From: Litsea cubeba
Lineage: Eukaryota > Streptophyta > Magnoliopsida > Laurales > Lauraceae
Length of the DNA: 64,000 nucleotides
Assembly: GCA_012931725.1 (NCBI GenBank)
Contig: WHSA01000079.1
Location: forward strand, 165,133-229,132
Direction of reading: 5' to 3'
In this document: piece by piece, positions 1 to 8,796 of the stretch
How positions within the stretch are numbered: the first letter of the stretch is position 1
How the letters are laid out: each line of letters starts with the position of its first letter
Translations under genes and position numbers: made by a program
The notes under the pieces: model-generated
Seen by the model: only the letters and a program-made list of their open reading frames with translations
What the model was told of the DNA's origin: nothing
Database searches by the model: none

Positions 1-796
1 AGTCTTTAAATCCCAAGGATTTTGGGATATCCTCATTCCTAATGTGATCTATCCAATCAACAATTCAGATAAGCAACTCTGTAAGAAGGTGCCTGTTTTC
101 TATGCTCTGTTTAGATACTTGACCAGATTGTGCAGTTACTAGAATCCTCAAGTGGAATATTTTTTGTGTTCATTTTATATTCTTTTTCTTGCAGTAACTA
201 TGGTAAGTCTTGAAAAACATATTATTAATGATAATTATCAAAAAAAGTTTGGTAAAGTGCAGTATTCTTGTTTTGAAATAGTCTCAAGTTTTTTTCATTA
301 AGATGTTGGCTCACTGATTCTTTTGAACCTATTTTGGTGAAGTACTTGTGACTCATCTTATTTAATGTCCCTTGTCTTGTTTTAAGCCATGTTGATCTTT
401 TAGTGGTCATTAAGTTGTATCTTGTTTTTGTCAACATCAACTTTTTGCTCAAGTTATAAAAAAAACCGGAATTTACATTACACTGAAATACTTGAAATTT
501 TTAGCAAGTAGTTAAAAACTTTTAGTAAGCAGCTAAAGCCAAAGAATAGTCATGATAGTTTTTGCCTGTGCAGGCAGGAAAAATGTTTCATTATTGTCAA
601 TATTTTTGACCGAGGGTATCACTTAGTCTTTTTTCTTTTGAGTTTGAATAATCTTTCTAGCAGCTGTGCATTTGCTTCCATATTCACTTAAGCTTTATTA
701 TTTCATTTTCATTAGGCATCAATCAACTACCAAATTGCAATTTTTCTTTCCCTTATTGCTTTCACCCAATTTTTTACCCCTGTTGGTGATTCATGA
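1..796. other. AT-rich intergenic DNA
   Basis: No gene, RNA or clear repeat was recognised. The stretch is AT-rich, and the few open frames are short and unlike any known protein. It runs into the LINE remnant at about 797 without a visible junction, so decayed LINE sequence may begin somewhat earlier. Confidence 0.5.
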
Positions 797-1638
797 CTTA
801 AAGACGCATGGTTTATAATTGTTCTTTATGACTGCACGTGGGAAACAGCTTCGCATCTCATCACTCAGTGCCCATTCTCTCAAGCGATTTGTTAGGGGTT
901 ACTAGCTAAATTGAATTTATTACCAGCAAGTTGCAATGATGCTTATGAATTGTTTGAATCAATTAGTACTCCAATAGACCAGCAAAGTGAAGGAGCTATT
1001 ACTCTTAGAAAAATTGTTTTCAATGCTTATGTCTGGCACATATGGGCTGAGAGAAACTGCAGGATATTCAGGGCAAAAGCCACTTCTAGTGCCGCTGTCA
1101 TGCATAAAATCATTCAAGTAACTACCACTCGTATCCTCTATCTTGGTATCAGTTTACCAAATAAAATCCAATGCCATTGGAATGTGCCTCCGAGAATATT
1201 CAGGAGAACTATTCAAAGCCTATCAGTGAGAGAAGCCATGGCTGGCACCTTTCCATTGTTCAAACTAAACAGGAGTTTGTTGGTATTCTTTGGCGGGATC
1301 TTCATCAGCCAGTAAAGGGTCGAATAGAGCAGTTGATAAACTATTATGAAGGGATGGTTCGCATCTTAGAGATTGTTCCACAGATTGTATCAGTTATTAC
1401 TTTTGAATCGGACACCTCTATTCAGCAAACTCTTCTCAATCCAAGCCAATCTGAATGGACCATGAGATTTCAAGCCCCAAGGCTCTATAAAGTATTTAAA
1501 AGATTCGAGGTGGTGCACTTCTCCGGGTTACATACTCACACAGTGGGTTTCAGCAAATTCATCACGAGAAATTATGGTCCCAATCCAAGGGATGTGACTA
1601 ATATTGATCTGATGTATCACTCTACTTATCTTTCATGA
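797..1638 (+). pseudogene. LINE 3' remnant: zf-RVT and RNase H domains
   Basis: This is the C-terminal end of a plant LINE-type retrotransposon polyprotein. The first part reads as a zf-RVT zinc-binding domain (Cys around CTWETASHL, then TQCPFS) followed by a tryptophan-rich VWHIWAERNCRIF segment typical of plant LINE proteins. A TAG stop at 893-895 interrupts it, and the frame then moves near 1200-1315. The second frame (1171-1638) resembles the RVT_3 RNase H domain found at the end of plant LINEs, with ITFESDTSIQQTLLNPSQS and FEVVHFSGLHT. Reverse transcriptase is absent, so the copy is 5' truncated, as is usual for LINEs. No poly(A) tail or target-site duplication was identified. Domain assignment is by family resemblance; the copy is clearly dead. 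Confidence 0.7.
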
Positions 1639-1702
1639 GTTTCATGGGCGTCTGGACGCCCACTATAATTAGATTGCTGTCTGCTCTCTGGACACTGGCA
1701 TC

Positions 1703-1707
1703 TAGAC
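1703..1707. repeat. Target-site duplication TAGAC (left copy)
   Basis: TAGAC directly precedes the TGTTAGAA start of the left LTR. The same five bases follow the right LTR at 8317-8321. This matches the usual 5-bp LTR-retrotransposon duplication and fixes the ends of the outer element. Confidence 0.9.
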
Positions 1708-2405
1708 TGTTAGAATATTAGGTTGACAGAGCCCATGGCAGTAGGGTGTCTCGCTATACATGCTCGCTATAGCGAGCTTGGACGGGAAAGCCCAGTTCCA
1801 TCCGGACTCTATGGAAGAGTTTGAGGATGAGTGCTATTCTAAGTGGATTATGATTAGAAGATTTATGCACGAATTTGAGCCTATATATTGGGTGATTCTC
1901 TCAACCCAAAGGACCACCACAAGATTACCACTCTCACTAATCTGAGTCAGAGATATCTTAGAGATATTTTCTTATTTCTCTAGAGCCATTAAGAGATCTG
2001 TGGGCTTAATCTTGCAAGGGTGATTGCGCTGAAGACTTATTATTTTCTCGATTCTCAAGCACCTTGAAGGGGCATTCAAGGTGGGTTTCAAGCTAGCACA
2101 TGGAAGGTGAACGGCGGGCTGTCGGCAAGTTCTTCACAGTCCTTTTAGGTTGAGTTGCAACTGGGACAAAGGTCTAGTGAGTTCACTTGTAATCTTCAAA
2201 TTATAGTGCTTTGCTTTAGGTGGTCTCTACCACCCGTGGTTTTTTCCCGAGTTGGGTTTTCCACGTAAAAACCTTTTGTCTGCCTTCTTGTGGTGATTGC
2301 TTGGTAGATTTATTTGCTAGTTCTGTCTGATTGGTTTATTTCCGCTGCATTGATTGGTTAAATTAGAACTAGTAATTCATTCTAGTGGGTCCTAAAAAAC
2401 CTTCA
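1708..2405 (+). repeat. Element A left (5') LTR
   Basis: Starts TGTTAGAATATTA and ends CCTTCA just before the PBS. It carries a perfect 16-bp palindrome, GCTCGCTATAGCGAGC (1762-1777), and a TATA-like CTATATATTGG near 1881. It is nearly identical to the right LTR up to about 2265, but the last ~140 bp (U5 side) are unlike the right LTR except for the terminal bases. Confidence 0.88.
1762..1777. promoter_or_regulatory. Perfect LTR palindrome GCTCGCTATAGCGAGC
   Basis: A 16-bp perfect palindrome in U3. The 14-bp core CTCGCTATAGCGAG recurs at 7660-7673 in the right LTR and twice (7128-7143, 7149-7164) in the LTR of inverted element C. It lies roughly 110-120 bp upstream of the TATA-like site. A dyad binding site is possible, but its function is unknown. 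Confidence 0.6.
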
Positions 2406-2407
2406 AT

Positions 2408-2419
2408 TGGTATCAGAGC
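2408..2419 (+). other. Primer-binding site, initiator-Met tRNA
   Basis: TGGTATCAGAGC, complementary to the 3' end of plant initiator Met tRNA, lies two bases after the CCTTCA end of the left LTR. It would prime minus-strand synthesis of element A. Confidence 0.92.
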
Positions 2420-2462
2420 GGGTTACACTATTTTATTGTGTTTTGATCCAACTATTGCTGGA

Positions 2463-3508
2463 ATGGAAATCTACCGCAAAGACACTTCAACCAAGATCCC
2501 TAAATCTGTTCCGAAGAAGAGATCTTCTAAAGGGATTCAATGTTATGAGTGTCAACGCTATGGACACATTGCTAATGATTGTGGTAATAGTAAACCAAAG
2601 AAATTGGCTTTTAATTTGAAAAGATCTGAGTCTAAGAAGCCTAAAGTTAGCAAAGAAAAATTCATCACATTCATGGCAACTTCTGGTTCCGTTACTCCAC
2701 AAGTTTATTATGATGATGGGACTGATCATGATGATAGTGAGTCAGAAACAGAGCATAACTGGCAAGCTGAATATCAAACATTGTTTGCAAAGACCATGAA
2801 GATGCTGAAGATAAATGAAAAAATGGCCAAAAGGTGGAAAGAGTCCGAAGAGCAGAATTCCTCCTTAAAAGATGAACTTGCAGATTCACTTGCAAAAGTA
2901 CAAAATTGGAGGATGAAAATAACAAGTTGGCCGACAAATTGGCTGCAGAATCACAAAAGTGTGACTTACTTGATTCTGATATGAAGACTTTAAAAGCAGA
3001 GAATTCTGATCTGAATGGAAGTCTCAAGATGATTCTATTTGAGTTAGACACTGCTAAAGCTTCATTGAACAGGATGAATACCGAATCTAAAAAATTAGAT
3101 GACATCTTGTGCAGTCAAAAGACAAAGACAACAATGCATGGCATTGGCTACGCTAATGGAGCATCCACGTCAAATGTCAAAGGCAACAATTGTTTTGTTA
3201 AAAAATCAGTTATTACTAATCCTGTTGTTAGTGTTGCAAAGAAAGCTCCAAAGAAGCAGAATGTGTCACGTCCTGAACGAATCCCCACTTGTCATCATTG
3301 TGGAATTAAAGGACACATTCGACCCCATTGCAACAAGCTGCGAAGTTTACCGAATCAAAAGCAATGGAAAACACAGAAGGCTGAGCTGAACAAGCAGAAT
3401 ACCAAAGCTATCTGGGTTAAGAAAGAAGACCTCTCTTCTGTATTGGTACACACTTTGCTGAAATATTTAAATTTACAAGTGTGTGTGCCTAAGCTTCATC
3501 ACCCCTGA
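2463..3508 (+). pseudogene. gag: Gag of element A (truncated, frameshifted)
   Basis: Nucleocapsid half of a Copia-type Gag. The first frame has a CCHC zinc knuckle, CYECQRYGHIANDC, then an acidic and coiled-coil stretch. A frameshift near 2906-2930 moves into a second frame that continues the coiled coil and ends with a second knuckle, CHHCGIKGHIRPHC. The UBN2 capsid-like part present in element C (4589-6451) is missing here: the frame passes from the PBS almost straight to the first knuckle, so several hundred bases were lost. The TGA at 3506-3508 is followed, once the inverted block is removed, by the 3' tail rather than by protease. The knuckles bind RNA in known relatives. The copy is not functional. 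Confidence 0.8.
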
Positions 3509-3516
3509 TCTACATC
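3487..3516. repeat. 30-bp direct repeat flanking the inverted block (left copy)
   Basis: Thirty bases starting CCTAAGCTTCATCACC and spanning the gag stop of element A. An identical copy lies at 7261-7290. The two copies exactly bracket the inverted block, so the sequence looks like a long target duplication rather than a 5-bp retroviral one. Confidence 0.85.
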
Positions 3517-4270
3517 AGAAAAATCATCAATATTTGTCTCGTCATCTGACTTGGAATCCTTGTCAGAAGACCCCTGCTCAAGAGATGAGTTAGTACTAGA
3601 TATAAAAGCAACAAATTTAGTAGACTCAGATTGTGACTCAAAGTCGCTGCTCTCATTCTCAGATTCTTCTTCTTCCCAAGAAACATTTAAGGCTTTTCCT
3701 TTGTTTTTCTCCAACCTGTTAGCACATTTAGATGCTGGATGACCAAATCCTTGACATTCAAACCATTGAATGGGTTTATTAGCTGGTTGGGATGAATTTT
3801 TATCATACTTGGGCAGTCCTTTTGTTTTATTGAATCCTTTGTTCTTTGGAAATTCCTTTTTGAGATTTGGTTTGTTTTTATTCAAATATTTCTTAAAGCG
3901 TTTAACAAACAAAGCCTCAAGTTCATCATCAAAATCATTATCAGATTCATCATCATTATTAGCTTTAGAAGACATGAGAGCAATACCTTTGGATTTTTTA
4001 CTAGAGCAGTGATTTGCTTCAAAAGTCTGTAAATTTCCAACAAGTTCCTCAACAGGAAGTTCATTGAGATTAGTGTGTTCCTCAATGGCAATCACTTTGG
4101 ACTGAAATCTTTCAGGCAAAGATCGAAGAATTTTCTTTACCACTTTTGAATCTGGAAAAGGTTCTCCCAGATTGAAACTTGAATTTACAATATGCCCAAG
4201 TTTAGCATTAAATTCATCAAAAGTTTCATCGTCTTTCATACGTATAGTCTCAAAGGCAGATGTCAGATTC
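3499..4270 (-). pseudogene. gag: Gag fragment of related element B
   Basis: Middle part of a Copia-type Gag. The UBN2-type segment begins around KDDETFDEFNAKLGHIVNS and continues through KKILRSLPERFQSKV and VGNLQTFEANH. It is followed by an acidic spacer and a zinc knuckle whose second Cys-region residues are altered (WFECQGFGHPASKC, so the first Cys of the usual CxxC is replaced). The N-terminus is lost at the join with element C near 4270, and the C-terminus is lost at the 30-bp repeat; the last codons are read from that repeat. It is similar to but distinct from the Gag of element C, so a second family member contributed to the block. Confidence 0.78.
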
Positions 4271-4296
4271 TAGTTTCATCGTCTTTCATACGTATA
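4222..4296. repeat. 25-bp direct repeat at the C/B junction
   Basis: AGTTTCATCGTCTTTCATAC plus CGTATA occurs at 4222-4246 and again at 4272-4296. The inner copy belongs to gag B; the outer copy joins directly to the 3' tail of element C. Such a short duplication at a join suggests slippage or a template switch. Confidence 0.8.
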
Positions 4297-4588
4297 TGCA
4301 ATTCGTGGACAAATCTTCTAGAACAATACAATAAGATCTACCCAAAAGAAAAACCCAAAATACAATGAATTTTTAAACAAAAAAATCAGCACTGTAGATC
4401 TTGAATTGCCTTAGCTTGTAGAACTCTTCTGGGCTTCATTCTTCTCCCCCTGAATTTGTCCATAATTGACAAACAAAAATAATCATGCAGCTTCTGTCAA
4501 TCTGGATGCAGTAGCTCCCCCTCGATTTTGACTCCCCCTCACTATGATCTTCGTATCAGCACTGGGGATGGGGACTTGACCTCCTTGA
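4297..4588 (-). other. 3' tail of element C, no coding
   Basis: On the minus strand this follows the gag stop. It contains repeated GGGGGAG tracts and is clearly homologous to 7291-7604 of element A. It ends just before the position where element A has its PPT, so element C has lost its PPT and 3' LTR. Confidence 0.75.
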
Positions 4589-6451
4589 TCAGGGCTTTTT
4601 ATGAATAGCCACCCACACTTTTATAGTTGGAACTTTCAGCACAGTGTGAGCAAACTCCTTTGGCAAATCAGATTTTCTAATCCATATTTGAGTTGTCGTG
4701 GGTGGAGAAAAGTTCTTCCGCCATTGCTTTGTCTTTGGTAGACTTTGCAGCTTCTTGCAATGGGGACGAATGTGTCCTTTCATTCCACAATGGTGACAAG
4801 TGGATGTGCGTGCAGTGCGTGACACATTCTTTTTCTTGAAACTACTCGACACATTATTTGAAAGTGCAGTATGTGGAGTAGCATGTGCAACACTTGAAAC
4901 AAAAATTGTTTTACCTTTAACTTTTGAAGTGGATGCACCATGATCATAACCGAGACCGCTTCTGTCAAACTTAGACTTCTGACTACACAAGATATTTGTA
5001 AGAGTCTTCGAACCAGTGCTCATCTTGTTTAGTGAAGCTTGTTTGATTTCTAACTCAGACAGAGTGATCTTCAGTCTTCCTTGCAAATCTTCTTTTTCAG
5101 ATTTAACAACCACTATCTCTTCCTTCAGATTCACTATCTCTTGTTCAGCCTTTTCAAGTTTTTGACTCTCAGTGGTCAAAGTTTCAGCCGTGCAGTTTTT
5201 CTGACTTTTCAAGGGATAAATCTTTTCAAGTGCTTGCTCTAATTCAATTTTCAATGCAGAATTTTCTTCTTGAGCAGCTTTAAACTTGATGGAGATCTTG
5301 TAGCCATACTTGGACATCTTAACACAATCAGCATATGTTTTATGATACAATGCTTCATAATCTTTCTCTTGATCTGACATCTCATCAGCATGATCTTCAT
5401 CAGTATCATTGTCAGATAGAGAATTAGTTATGAAAGCCACAAACTTGCCATTCACAGTTTCAGAAGTTTCAATTGAAGGATCTTGTTCTTCTTCTGATGA
5501 CTGTTCCTCCCAAGTTGTATTGAGAGACTTTTTCAATGCACCCTTTTTCTTATTGGCACACTCACTAGCATAGTGACCATAGCCGTGGCACTCAAAACAC
5601 TTAGTTCCTTTTGCAGAATTCTTTTTTGCAAAATTAGAACTCTTCCACTTGACTTGTTTTGACTTCATGTAGTCCTTGAAGCAATTGAACATTTCAGTCA
5701 AATCATCTTCAGCCTCAGATTCAGAATCAGATGCAATTTTCTTTTCAGGCTTCTTTCTTGATTCTGAGTGGGCTTTCAAAGCAATACCATTCTCTTTTGA
5801 TTTTCCTTTATCCAAACGGTTTGCTTCAAAGGTTTGAAGATTTCCAACCAACTGGTTTACCTTGAGGGTATCAAGATTCTTGTTTTCTTCAATAGCATCA
5901 ACTTTAGAATCGAACCTCGAAGGTAGAGACCGTAGAATTTTCTTGACAATCTTGTTTTTTTGAATTTCCTCACCCAGATTGAAAACAGAATTGACAATAT
6001 CATTCAGCTTTGCATAAAATTGATCAAAGGTCTCATCTTCTTCCATCACGATGGTTTTAAATTCTTTAGTCAGCCTTTGCAATTTAGATTGCTTCACCGT
6101 ATCTGTACCCTCATACACTGTCTGTAAGACTTCCCACGCTTCTTTTGCAGTTTTGCAAGTGGAGATCCTACGGAACTCTTCAGCAGACACTCCATTGTAT
6201 ATACTATTCACTGCCTTGTTATTACAATTGGAGGCATGCTTCTCATCCTTAGTCCATTCAGCTTTAGGTTTAGGAACAGTTTGTCCACTAACCACAATTG
6301 TTGGTTTGGAGTAGCCCTCCTCAACAATATCCCAAACATCATCATCAATGGACTTAAGAAACCCAATCATCCTTTGCTTCCAATATGCATAATTAGAACC
6401 ATCTAGCAAAGGGGGCTTCGTAGTTGATGCCCCTTCTCAATTGAACACCAT
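4589..6451 (-). pseudogene. gag: Near-complete Gag of gag-only Copia element C
   Basis: The best-preserved Gag of the family, about 620 residues. N-terminal motif LLDGSNYAYWKQRMIGFL (DUF4219-like) is followed by a UBN2 domain (TCKTAKEAWEVLQTVYEGT, FDQFYAKLNDIVNSVFNLGE, KILRSLPSRFDSKV). Next come an acidic spacer, a CCHC knuckle CFECHGYGHYASEC, a long coiled coil with many Lys/Glu heptads, and a second knuckle CHHCGMKGHIRPHC. The predicted ATG at 6451-6449 is followed by a TGA at 6439-6437, after four codons; beyond it the frame is open to 4589 for 606 residues. No protease, integrase or RT motif follows: the stop is followed directly by the 3' tail. In known elements Gag forms the particle that packages RNA; a pol-less copy would need enzymes from a relative. 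Confidence 0.82.
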
Positions 6452-6495
6452 TCTAGAAATCTCTTTAGATCAAACACAACAAATTAGTGTAACCT

Positions 6496-6507
6496 GCTCT
6501 GATACCA
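6496..6507 (-). other. Primer-binding site of element C, initiator-Met tRNA
   Basis: TGGTATCAGAGC on the minus strand, two bases inside the CTCTCA end of the LTR. It confirms the orientation of element C. Confidence 0.9.
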
Positions 6508-6509
6508 AT

Positions 6510-7260
6510 TGAGAGGTTAGGGTTCGAGATCTCTAGATTGGTCCACTCAATAAATCAACCCACTGGTGTGCAAAAAATAATAATCTACGTAGCGGAAATA
6601 AAATCACAAGCACACACCACAAGGACACCAAATTTAAGGTGGAAAACCCAAATCGGGTAAAAAAACTACTGATCCGTACCGGATCTAATCAAACTATGAA
6701 TCTCGCAATTACAAGAAACCCAGATTTCTTCCCTAGATATCCCCTATCTAAAGACTGAAGTTACCTTGTGTCGCATCACGCTTCAACGACATCACACCGT
6801 TGATTGCAACAGATCCAGCGCTTGACTCCTCAAATCTTCTACGCAAGAAGATGATCTTCTACAAGGGATGCAGAAGAAACTTGTCTCTCTAGAGTACTTG
6901 GCAGCACAACTCTTCAAAAATCTCTAGAGAAAATTTCTCTCAATTTGATCACAAATTCAGAACTTGAGAGATGATCTGTGTCTTTTTTCTTACCTTTGGG
7001 TTGTGAGAAACACCCAATATATAGCCCAAAATTCGTGCTTAAGACTCCTTGTAATTATCCACTTAGAAAAGAGAGTTTTCTCAAACTTTCTCAAAGAGTC
7101 CGGATCCAACTGGGCTTCCAGCGCTACCCTCGCTATAGCGAGGATCATCCTCGCTATAGCGAGGCATGATACTGCCTGTAGCACGGTTTTGTCTTCCTGC
7201 CTGTCAACTGTCAGCTTCTTTACCTTTTTTTAAAAAGCAGCCTCTTTTGTTGACTTTTGC
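6510..7260 (-). repeat. 5'-truncated LTR of element C
   Basis: Homologous to the element A LTRs: same order of the CTCGCTATAGCGAG palindromes, the ATCCGGACTCT block and the CTATATATTGGGTG TATA-like region. It is clearly a different subfamily. The TG end is missing, so it is cut at the 30-bp repeat. The palindrome is present twice (7128-7143 and 7149-7164), separated by five bases. Confidence 0.78.
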
Positions 7261-7604
7261 CCTAAGCTTCATCACCCCTGATCTACATCATCAAGCCCCA
7301 CCCCAGTGCTGATACGACGATCTTTCTGAGGGGGAGTCAATATTGAGGGGGAGCTACTGCATCCAGGTTGACAGAAGCTGCATGATAATATTTATTTGTC
7401 AATTATGGACAAAAATAGGGGGAGAAGAATGAAGCTAGGGGGAGCTTTACAGGCCAAGGCAATTCAAGATCTGAAAATTCAAGCAAGCAAAGGCAATACA
7501 AGATCTACAGTGCTGAAAATTTTTTTTAAATTCAATGTATTTTGGGTTTTACTTTTGGGTAGATCGAATTGTATTTTTTCTAGGAGTTTTGTCCAAGAAT
7601 TGCC
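7261..7604 (+). other. Element A internal 3' tail with GGGGGAG tracts
   Basis: Begins with the second 30-bp repeat (7261-7290). It then carries several purine tracts (GAGGGGGAG, TAGGGGGAG) before the true PPT. No coding was seen. The homologous tail occurs in element C. Confidence 0.75.
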
Positions 7605-7616
7605 AAAAGGGGGAGA
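7605..7616 (+). other. Polypurine tract of element A
   Basis: AAAAGGGGGAGA lies immediately upstream of the right LTR start at 7618 and would prime plus-strand DNA. Confidence 0.85.
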
Positions 7617-7617
7617 T

Positions 7618-8316
7618 TGTTAGAATATTATGTTGACAGAGCCCATGGCAGTAGGGTGTCTCGCTATAGCGAGCTTGGACAGGAAAGCCCAGTTTCATCC
7701 GGACTCTATGGAAGAGTTTGAGGATGAGTGCTATTCTAAGTGGATTATGATTAGAAGATTTATGCACGAATTTGAGCCTATATATTGGGTGATTCTCTCA
7801 ACCCAAAGGACCACCACAAGATTACCACTCTCACTAATCTGAGTCAGAGATATCTTAGAGATATTTTCTTATTTCTCTAGAGCCATTAAGAGATCTGTGG
7901 GCTTAATCTTGCAAGGGTGATTGCGCTGAAGACTTATTATTTTCTCGATTCTCAAGCACCTTGAAGGGGCATTCAAGGTGGGTTTCAAGCTAGCACATGG
8001 AAGGTGAACGGCGGGCTGTCGGCGAGTTCTTCACAGTCCTTTTAGGTTGAGTTGCAACTGGGACAAAGGTCTAGTGAGTTCACTTGTAATCTTCAAATTA
8101 TAGTGCTTTGCTTAGGTGGTCTCTACCACCCGTGGTTTTTTCCCAAGTTGGGTTTTCCACGTAAAAACTTGTGTCTCGTGCTATTTTGTGGTGATTGATA
8201 ATTATCTAGTTTTTAGATTAATTATTTAATTATCTGTGTTAGGAATTCACAAGATAATCTGAGAAAGGACCTTAGCCTGTGTTAAGGCTTAAAAAGAAGG
8301 TTAAGTAAAACCTTCA
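7618..8316 (+). repeat. Element A right (3') LTR
   Basis: TGTTAGAATATTATG to CCTTCA, followed by TSD TAGAC at 8317-8321. Up to about 8168 it is almost identical to the left LTR. The remaining ~145 bp differ wholly apart from the last nine or so bases. The palindrome is present once (7660-7673), whereas the left LTR has an extra half-copy before it. Confidence 0.88.
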
Positions 8317-8321
8317 TAGAC

Positions 8322-8462
8322 GCCAACATGTCTGCTTCAAGAAATTTTGGAATTTTGTTTTCTCGAAACTTGATTTGGTTTTAGTTTATTCTTAGTGTTT
8401 TTTTTATTCTTCGATGGGGTATGCCCCATTGGGAGGTTTTAAGCTCCCTGCTGGGTGACTTG
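8322..8462. other. Short spacer between elements
   Basis: Between the TSD of element A and the probable start of the next Copia LTR. It could be the first part of that LTR if its true start is further upstream. No other feature was seen. Confidence 0.4.
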
Positions 8463-8782
8463 TGTTGGGATTAGTAGGTCCAAACCAAGTAGGTTCATGT
8501 TCGTGGGTATTATGGTAATTGAACCGGGACTTTCTTATTGACTAGGATAGCGTTTCTTGGGGAATAAGAAAGAAAACATTATATATATGATGTAATGTGT
8601 AACCCATGAAATACAGACAAACAGACAGAGAGTGAACCTAAAGGAGAGTCGAGTTTCTTTCCCGTGGACGTAGGCAAGATTGTCGAACCACGTAATTCTC
8701 TTGTGTGTGATTTGTTTGTCTTGTGTGGCTTATTGTCCGTTACATCGCATCAATTCACGTTTCCGCATACACGCGCACAACA
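8463..8782 (+). repeat. 5' LTR of the Tnt1-like Copia element (start approximate)
   Basis: The 3' end is firm: CACAACA is followed by AG and then the PBS at 8785. The start is chosen at TGTTGGGATTAG; there is no second LTR to compare, so it could lie upstream, as far as 8322. Confidence 0.55.
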
Positions 8783-8784
8783 AG

Positions 8785-8796
8785 TGGTATCAGAGC
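8785..8796 (+). other. Primer-binding site, initiator-Met tRNA
   Basis: TGGTATCAGAGC, two bases after the LTR end; followed by the leader. Confidence 0.9.

Larger units (their letters stand above)
3517..7260 (-). mobile_element. Inverted chimeric block: gag-only elements C and B
   Basis: Read on the minus strand, the block runs: 5'-truncated LTR (7260-6510), PBS (6507-6496), full gag of element C (6451-4589), its 3' tail (4588 to about 4297, stopping just short of the expected PPT), then a fused internal gag piece from a second relative, B (about 4270-3517). A 25-bp direct repeat (4222-4246 and 4272-4296) marks the C/B join. There is no second LTR and no 5-bp TSD; 30-bp direct repeats flank the block instead. 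It is therefore not a normal integrase product. Template switching during reverse transcription, or capture of cDNA at a staggered break, are the likely explanations (inference). Confidence 0.75.
1708..8316 (+). mobile_element. Gag-only Copia-type LTR retrotransposon (element A), nested
   Basis: A complete LTR retrotransposon: 698-bp left LTR, PBS, decayed gag, a short 3' tail rich in GGGGGAG tracts, PPT, and a 699-bp right LTR, bounded by TAGAC duplications. If the foreign inverted block (3517-7260) is removed, the gag stop is followed within about 340 bp by the PPT. The element therefore has no protease, integrase or RT and must be non-autonomous. Element C inside the block has the same gag-to-tail order, so absence of pol looks like a family trait rather than a private deletion. 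Assignment to Copia rests on the UBN2-like Gag with CCHC knuckles and on the iMet-tRNA PBS. Sequences surrounding the insertion match SIRE-like organisation only loosely. Confidence 0.85.
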
